Shown: positions 57,354 through 64,000 of the stretch, one piece after another
Layout of the letters: each line of letters begins with the position of its first letter
Numbering within the stretch: position 1 is the first letter of the stretch
Source: Nicotiana tabacum
Taxonomy: Eukaryota > Streptophyta > Magnoliopsida > Solanales > Solanaceae
Assembly: GCF_000715075.1 (NCBI RefSeq)
Contig: NC_134082.1
Coordinates: 104,510,399-104,574,398, forward strand
DNA: 64,000 nucleotides
Reading direction: 5' to 3'
Program-made: the position numbers and the translations under genes
The notes under the pieces: generated by a model
What the model saw: the letters and a program-made list of their open reading frames with translations, nothing else
The model's database searches: none
Told to the model about the DNA's origin: nothing

Positions 57354-60300
57354 TGTCGTGCCCCCCTTTTCCTCGCGAAGTACGGGTTTCGACATCTCTT
57401 GGGAACAACTCATTTTCTTTTGGGAATTGGGTATGAAATTTGAAGAGTCGCCACCTAACGGATTTAAGGTGCGTTAGGGCACCTAAAGCAAATAACTCAT
57501 AAAACCGGTTTGCATTACCAGAGATTGGGTAAGGGCTCGAAATAACCTTGAGAGGAAGGTGTCAGGAACCCCTCGAGGTCCACAACGGTGAGTCCTGGCC
57601 AAACTCGAATTAGGTGAATTAGCCTTAAGCAAACAAAGTAATTCAGACAAACAGACATTTTGTTTAAAAAACAAGGGATAAAGAGGGTCCTAGTTTTTTT
57701 AGCCTATAGGATCACTTCTGTGCAATGCTTGGTAGTCGTCCCCAAGTTAGGGTGCTACACATAGCATTAGCGCACAGGTCATCATATCATTTACTACCCA
57801 ATTGCCATCCCCTTAGTAGTTATATAAGCGATTCTAATTAAATGTACTCTATGTGTGCATTACTCGTCCCTTCCTTATGGCCCTGAAGGTGTTTAGGACC
57901 TCTAATTAAGGCAGTTCTAGACTCTCCTAAAGTGCTTAAAAGGAAAAAATCTATGCGACAAGCAAAAACAAATAGGACATTCACATAAAGGGACAATTAA
58001 AGGCTCACTTTTACCTCCTCACACAAGCAACCAATAGCACGTCTCAAACAACAAGATTTCATATATTTTAAAGGATCCTAGAGTAGGATATTTAGGTGAG
58101 CATGACAAATAGAATATATGCAGCATTGTGTTAAACCGAGGCAATAGAGACCTAATCAGTTTGCCTATTGATTTTAGGGCTTGCTAAATCTGGGCAATTC
58201 ACAAATAATTAAACAAAGCATAGTTTTACAATTTGCAAGATTTTAGTTATCCTACAGGCTTGCCTAGGAGTGGATCTGAGATGTCCTGTAACATGATATC
58301 TAGTCGTAATCAGAGTCTTAATAGGCAAACAAACGATTTTAAACAGGCAGATTTTACTCGTTATGTCCTACAAACATGTTGTCTAAGTGCTGAACATTAC
58401 AGGATTGATTTTATACGCATTTATCTTTATAAACATGATATCTAGGTGTTGGGACTATTTTTTTAAAACCTATTCTTATAGACATGGTAGTTACTGATTT
58501 TATACGATATGGGCATGGTATTTAGGTAAATGCAAAAAAAAAACCTAAAGCATGATTTCTAATGCACATAAGATAAAACGTGATTATTAGGCAGGATTAG
58601 TAGCAACTTAGTGACAGGATTTCTAAGTGGACATGATTATGCAGAACTTTTAGAAAGCAGAAGTTTCAGAAACAAATGATGCACCTATAAACATATTCTC
58701 TAGTGCACAAAACAACATATAAGCATGGTTTCCAATGCAAGTAGACAAGTATCATAATCTGAAGAGCATGATTTCTACCCGATTTACCCATAAAAATATA
58801 TAAAAATTCCTCCTTTTTACTAATATCCCCAATATTTATTTACAAGAATTATTATTACAGACCATAAATGAATTACTGAAATAATACTATACTATAGGGA
58901 GCCTAGATAGGCCCAAAGTAAACCTGGAAAAAAACCAGGCCTTCAAACAGTCCAAAGTACCATATCTCATAGTGTCCAAAAGAAGGTATCCCGGTGTGTC
59001 AAAGTTTCCAAGGGCCTCAGGGACCCCGGGTAATGCTCACACCAATACCCTTTTAAAGAGAAGTAGTTTTGTGCAGTGTGGAAGGGCCAGCCCCAGTGTG
59101 CCAGAGTTCGGAGGAATATCATGGATTCCTAGGCAGTACACACACTGGAGGGGCAGAATCCTAAGTATTCTAAGAGTAGGAGTGAGAGTGCTTGATAGAG
59201 TAGAAATAAAGTATGGAAGTAAAACAGTATAGGAGGGAGAATAGTTTGAAATTGAAAACATTTAGGAGTGAAAATAGTTTAGGTGAAAACATTAGGAGTA
59301 AAAATAGTTTAGAAACATTCTAAGAAAAGGTCCAGCCAACCAAAACACACAGAACAAAGTCACTAAGTTTCAAACCCAAGATTCATATTACCCAGCTTTA
59401 AATTAGTTTATTAGTTAATCCTAGGTGAACATACATTATGCTGAGAACAGACAGTAACACAGAGAGGGAGCAGGGGTTGGGAGCATAGAATCCTGAATCA
59501 GGAGCACATAGAAACAGGGTGAAGGCAGTCATGCTGCAGGGACATAGAGCAGGCAGGGATAGATTACAATTCACTAGGACATACTAATTTAGGGTCTAAA
59601 CAGGAATCACTCAAGTCTAACAGTCATACTTAGTGATAGGTTAAGCATACTAACTTAATGCAAGAGACAAGAAAACACAGGATTTAAGGAGTGCAATAAA
59701 CATGTTGGTTAAACACAATGAGACATAGGCCTAGATACAGGGGTAGTCATGCTGAGTAATACAGAAAGGGCCAAGGAAAATACTAATTCGATTACACAAA
59801 GTAGTCATACTAGTTGGAGTTACAGGACAGGGAAGACAAGAGTCTTAGACACAAAGTAAACAGGTTGTTTTAAGGCAATATTGGATACTCAAGCAGAAGT
59901 GACATGCTGATTAAAACAATGAACAAGAAAGAGTGAAACTTAAGCATGCTAATCAAATCAGTAAATAGGAAAGAATATAGAATTACGTACATAGACAATT
60001 AGACTAGTGCAGAAGAGACATGGACACTAACAGGAATAGAGCAACAAAGAATCATATAGGTTCAACTTCATAATGACATTAGAGATAAAAACATACCAGT
60101 TAAAGGAAGCAAATAAGAGATGAAAGGTATGCAGGATTCAGTAGTCTAGCTTTGACTTCCAGCCGGCTAGATAAGCAATGGGCACAAGTAGCGGAGAGAT
60201 GAGAGCAAAGTATGTGTGAATGTGAGTTTTTGGTGAACTATTGTTCGTGTTTTGAAGAGGCAGAGTGAGAGTGTATATATAGCACTTAGGGAGTAAAACA

Positions 60301-62055
60301 AATAAGGTAAAGAAAATCACAGTTCAATCAATTAGAATTAATCAGTCAATTATAGAATCAATTCCAATAGAGAAATCCAAAAAAGACCCATTTAATTAGG
60401 GAGAGTCAGTTAACGGTCAGAACTAGGGTTTAACCAAGGTAAGAAATCAATACCATACCATATAGGGAGTCAGTCAAATCCCAAATTGTACTGATAATTA
60501 ATTAAGGCAAGTATAATTAATCAAGGTCACAAATACAGAAACAAGCAAAAATCCCAGCAAATATTGATTTTAACGGGACAATTATTCAAATCCATAATAG
60601 TAATCATTCAGTAAAAATCTCAAAGAATACTGAATTTAACAAGAAAGATTGTTCAAATTCCTACTAGCAATTAATCAAGTAAAAATCCCAAAGAGTACTG
60701 ATCTTAACAAGAAAGATTGTTCAAATCCCTAAATAGAATCAGTCAATATGACTGGTTCACAGAAATAAACATAATAACGGGGAAAAATCGAAGAAATTAG
60801 TGTCACAAATAGAAACATTTGGGGGTTTAAGCATAGACACGATAGTCAGTCAAGATAGTGAAGAACAATTAGTTTTAACACTGAAAAGTTAGAAAAAAAA
60901 ACTTTGAAGAAGAGTCTGGGACGAACCCTAATTTCAGAAAGAGTGAAATAAATCGAAGCAGTTGACTAAAACAAAGATTTTCAAGGGAAAACACCTTCTA
61001 ATACTCGAACCATTTTAGATCTACAAAGATTTGAACATATTCGAATAGTAGCAAAACTAGGGTTTTCAAAAACAGTAGAGGTCAAAGAAAATCGGCCAAA
61101 AACTATGGATTCGCACTAAAAGAAATAAGAGGAAACCCATACTAACAAACGAGAAAGGACACAGACAGGCCTATAGACAAATTTTGGCAAGAACCGGGTT
61201 GAATCTCCATGAGATTCTCTCAAGGATATATGTAATCAAATAGCCAGGGGATATAGAAGGCTGGTGGTGGTCGGAGAATGCACGGAAACTCCATAGATGG
61301 GAGCTTTTCGTCGGTGATGGCGATTATGATTTAGGTTGGGTTGAGAGAGAATTGGAGAGGCTAGAGAAACCAATGACGGCGGAAATGAAAGAGTGAGAGG
61401 GGGGAGGTTTAGGGTTGGCTGTTGAATTAAAATGGTAAGTATTGTTATGGACCGTTGATCTAAAAGATCAACGGCCACGATTAAACGGGGTCATTGGGCC
61501 GGGCAGGTATAGATTGGGCCTGGGGTTGAAATTGGGCTGGTATATTAAAGGGTTTGGGCTAGTTTAATGGGTTAAGTCCGAAAATAAAAGGAATAAAAGA
61601 GCTATTTGTTAAATACTCAATTAATTGATAAAATAATTTTAAAAAATAATTAATAGATTATAAAAAATAATTTTCATGCCTAGAAATATTTTAAAACAAT
61701 TACTTAGTATTTTAAAAAATACAAAAAACTATTTTGTGGTAAAATAATGTAATAATGCATACATGGACTATAATTGCAAAGTTATTGCAACTATAACCCC
61801 AAAAATACAAATGTGGCTATTTGTGAAATAATTAAAACTTAGTACAAATACAAATGATAAAATTAAGCCACAAAATTATAAAATCATTTATGATGCAATT
61901 AGTAATTTTTTATATAAATAAAAATACTGGGATAAATTAATTAAAACCCTTAAAATGCAGAAATTATGGAAAAAATATTAATTAATGCTAATTCATAGTT
62001 TTGGAGGTATATATGCATTTTGAAAAAATATTATAGGAAATAATTAGTATCAACA
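57354..62055 (-). repeat. 5' LTR of the Ogre-like element, 4702 bp
   Basis: Plus-strand ends TGTCGTGCCCCC and TAGTATCAACA, followed by the ATGAG duplication. It is longer than the other LTR by one block at about 59230-59895. The rest aligns closely. Confidence 0.92.
59230..59895. repeat. Block present in only one Ogre-like LTR
   Basis: The sequence between AAAACAGTATAGGAG and AAGCAGAAGTGACATG has no counterpart in 40933-44957, where the flanks are almost joined (near 42785). It starts with GAAAACATTAGGAG-type short repeats. It is either an insertion here or, more simply, a deletion from the other LTR. Confidence 0.7.
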
Positions 62056-62060
62056 ATGAG

Positions 62061-62900
62061 CATAAAACTGCATTCCGGACTCACTATGGCCTCTGGCAAT
62101 TTAAGGTGATGCATTTTGGCCTCACTAATGCCCCTGCAACATTTCAATCCCTTAGGCATCAAGTCTTTGGGTCTTATCTCAAAAAGTTCATATTGGTATT
62201 CTTCGACGACATTGTAATATATAGTTTGTCTATGGAGTATCATTTGAAACACTTTGCAAGTTGTGTTGCAGCTATTAAGGGAAAAGATCAAAGTGTGCCT
62301 TTGCTCAGGATAGAATCGAGTATTTAGGACATGCGATTACTGGTAATGGGGTTGGTACTAATTCTAAACAAGGTAGCTGCAATGTTAGAGTGGCCTCAGC
62401 CATAAACTATTAAGGAATTAAGAGGATTCCTTGGTCTTACAAGTTACAACAGAAGGTTTATAAGAAATTATGCTTAAGTCAGTAAACCTCTTACTTCCCT
62501 GCTTAAGAAAGGAGCATTTGAATGGAGTGAAGAAGCAACTGAGGCATTCCAAAAATTGAAGAAAGTAATGACTTCTGCTCCTCTACTAGCACTACCGGAC
62601 TTCAACAAACTTTTCATAGTCGATGTAGATGCATGTGGTACTAGAGTGGGGGCTGTACTTTTGCAAAATAAGCAACTAGTTGCTTACTTAAGTCAAGTTT
62701 TGAGCAAGAAGCATCAAGGCCTATCAACTTATGAAAAAGAGTTGATAGCCTTATTAATGGCAGTCGATAAGTGGAGACACTACCTACACCCAAACCACTT
62801 CATCATCAGAACTGATCACTTCAGTCTCAAGTTCCTTCAAGACCAAAAGATCATGACCTCTCTTCAGCACAAAAGGATTGACAAAATTAATGGGTCTTAG
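62061..62900 (+). pseudogene. Reina-like RT (continued) and RNase H
   Basis: Resumes exactly where 40932 stopped: LWQFKVMHFGLTNAPATFQS and then FILVFFDDIVIYS, the FDD-type polymerase site. A degraded thumb with stops follows (62320-62480; KELRGFLGLTSYNRRF). RNase H spans 62556-62900: PDFNKLFIVDVDACGTRVGA, LSKKHQGLSTYEKELIALLM and HFIIRTDHFSLKFLQDQ, with acidic residues present. Confidence 0.85.
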
Positions 62901-64000
62901 CTATGAGATACATTACAAGAAGGGCAGTGAGAACACTATAGCTGATGCATTCTCTAGGATGCATGATGTTGGTGCTGAGTGTTGTGACATCTCTCAAATT
63001 CAGCCAAAATGGGTGGAAGAGATCATTAGTAGTTATGATGGAGATCAGGAAGTAACCCAAATCATGACTCAAGTGCTTCTGGATCCTGCTGCAGCAGCCA
63101 ATGTGATCCTACAAAATGGATTGATGAAGTATAAAGGCAAGGTATGGGTAGGAAATGGTACTCAACTGAGACAACAACTGGTGCAACACATTCACTCTAC
63201 AGGTCTGGGAGGTCATTCTGGAGTCACTACTACTATGCAAAGGATTAAGGCCATTTTCTATTGGCCTTCTTTGCTAGCTGATATTAAAAAGGTGGTTCTG
63301 GAATATGATGTTTGTCAAAGGTGTAAGGGAGAGCATGTAGCTTATCTGGGGCTACTACAACTATTGTCACTTCCTTCTAGACCATGTGAGTATATAATCA
63401 TGGATTTCATTGAATGTCTCCCTAAGTCTGAGGGGAAGAATATAATCTTCGTTGTTGTGGACGGATTCAGCAAATATGCATATTTCTTATCTCTTTCTCA
63501 TCCTTTTACTGTTGTACAAGTTGCTAGATTGTTCATGGACAATATCTACAGGCTACATGGGTTGCCTACTAGTATTGTGAGTGACATGGACAAAATATTC
63601 TTGAGCTTGTTTTGGAAGGAGTTGTTTAAGGGTTTGAAGACATAGTTGAAATTCAGTTTTGCCTATCATCCTCAATTAGATGGGCAATCTGAGAGGGTGA
63701 ATCAATGTATGGAGAACTATCTGAGATGCATGAGTGGGCACAAACCCAAAGATTGGCACAAATGGTTGTCTCTAGCTGAGTATTGGTATAATTCCAATTA
63801 CCACACATCTACTCAATCAACCCCTTTCAAGATTTTATATGGATATGACCCTCCTCAACTCTCCTTTGAGCTGGTGATATAGTCTAACGTAGTTGAAGCT
63901 GATCAATGGTTGCAGGAAAGGCAAATAATGACTAAGATTCTAAAAGTAAATCTAGAGAAGACACAAAAGAGAATGAAGTTTTATGCTGACAAGAAAAGGA
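62878..64000 (+). pseudogene. Reina-like integrase, cut by the window end
   Basis: YEIHYKKGSENTIADAFSRM links to the integrase. HHCC zinc region: HIHSTGLGGHSGVTTTMQRI and YDVCQRCKGEHVAYLGLLQ. DDE core: YIIMDFIECLPKSEG, FVVVDGFSKYAYFL, SIVSDMDKIFLSLFWKEL, a stop at 63643-63645, then FSFAYHPQLDGQSERVNQCM. D, D and E are all present. A second stop at 63880-63882 precedes the C-terminal part. Integrates cDNA in the intact family. Confidence 0.88.

Larger units (their letters stand above)
40933..62055 (-). mobile_element. Complete Ogre-like (Tat lineage) Ty3/gypsy element, 21.1 kb
   Basis: Two long LTRs (40933-44957 and 57354-62055), a tRNA-Arg type primer site, an extra ORF before gag, gag-protease, an intron, RT, RNase H, a second RNase H-like domain and integrase, all on the minus strand. 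A repeat-rich 3' untranslated region completes it. This is the layout known for Ogre/Tat. ATGAG at 40928-40932 and 62056-62060 is the target duplication. Many stops interrupt every gene, and the LTRs show roughly 25 differences in their first 270 bases by eye, so it is old and dead. Confidence 0.92.
38580..64000 (+). mobile_element. Reina-like Ty3/gypsy chromovirus, split by the Ogre insertion and cut by the window end
   Basis: Gag, protease and the start of RT (38881-40932) and the rest of RT, RNase H and integrase (62061-64000) belong to one element. Removing 40933-62055 and one copy of ATGAG rejoins the RT frame without a gap. The integrase style and short LTR suggest Reina, but the chromodomain and 3' LTR lie beyond 64000. 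Confidence 0.85.

Noticed and set aside
1..64000. Endogenous pararetrovirus, common in Nicotiana
   Set aside because: No movement-protein, coat-protein or caulimovirus RT signature was seen; all RT sequences fit copia or gypsy elements.

Overview
This window is plant nuclear DNA. It has GT-AG introns, AT-rich non-coding sequence and dense nested LTR retrotransposons. The mix of Tekay-, Galadriel- and Reina-like chromoviruses, an Ogre/Tat element with a tRNA-Arg primer site, a MULE carrying a Ulp1-like gene and TIR MITEs with GGGCGGAG ends suggests Solanaceae, most likely Nicotiana. The genus is inference. No bacterial, organellar or pararetroviral gene was recognised.

Layout. 1-3182: decayed 3' end and 2.26 kb 3' LTR of a Tekay-like Ty3/gypsy element, which lies inside the integrase of an older chromovirus (3183-4190, chromodomain included). 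5961-6483: Stowaway-like MITE. 6573-12189: complete but mutated Ty1/copia element (copia-1) with 5-bp target duplications and no tRNA primer site; instead it has a 15-nt self-complementary sequence where a primer should sit. 12456-17508: second copia element, minus strand, with a normal tRNA-iMet site and an abnormal 61-bp extension beyond its 5' LTR. 18671-19801: apparently intact four-exon CDK inhibitor gene (KRP/ICK). About 21.4-31.0 kb: composite Mutator-like element with a decayed transposase gene (plus) tail-to-tail with a decayed Ulp1/DUF1985-like gene (minus), and a hAT-like MITE between them. 33399-36853: intact nine-exon gene (minus) for a 591-residue multi-pass membrane protein of the At3g27390-like family. 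38.6-64.0 kb: Reina-like Ty3/gypsy element whose reverse transcriptase is split by a complete 21.1-kb Ogre-like element (40933-62055, minus strand) with an ATGAG duplication on each side.

Only two host genes look functional: KRP (cell-cycle control) and the membrane protein. All other coding sequence belongs to mobile elements carrying stops and frameshifts. The most interesting signals are the self-priming geometry in copia-1, the aberrantly ended copia-2, the Ulp1-carrying MULE, and the Ogre element with its upstream ORF, PR-RT intron and 86-bp higher-order tandem repeat in the 3' untranslated region. Exon borders and element ends were read by eye, and no database search was run.
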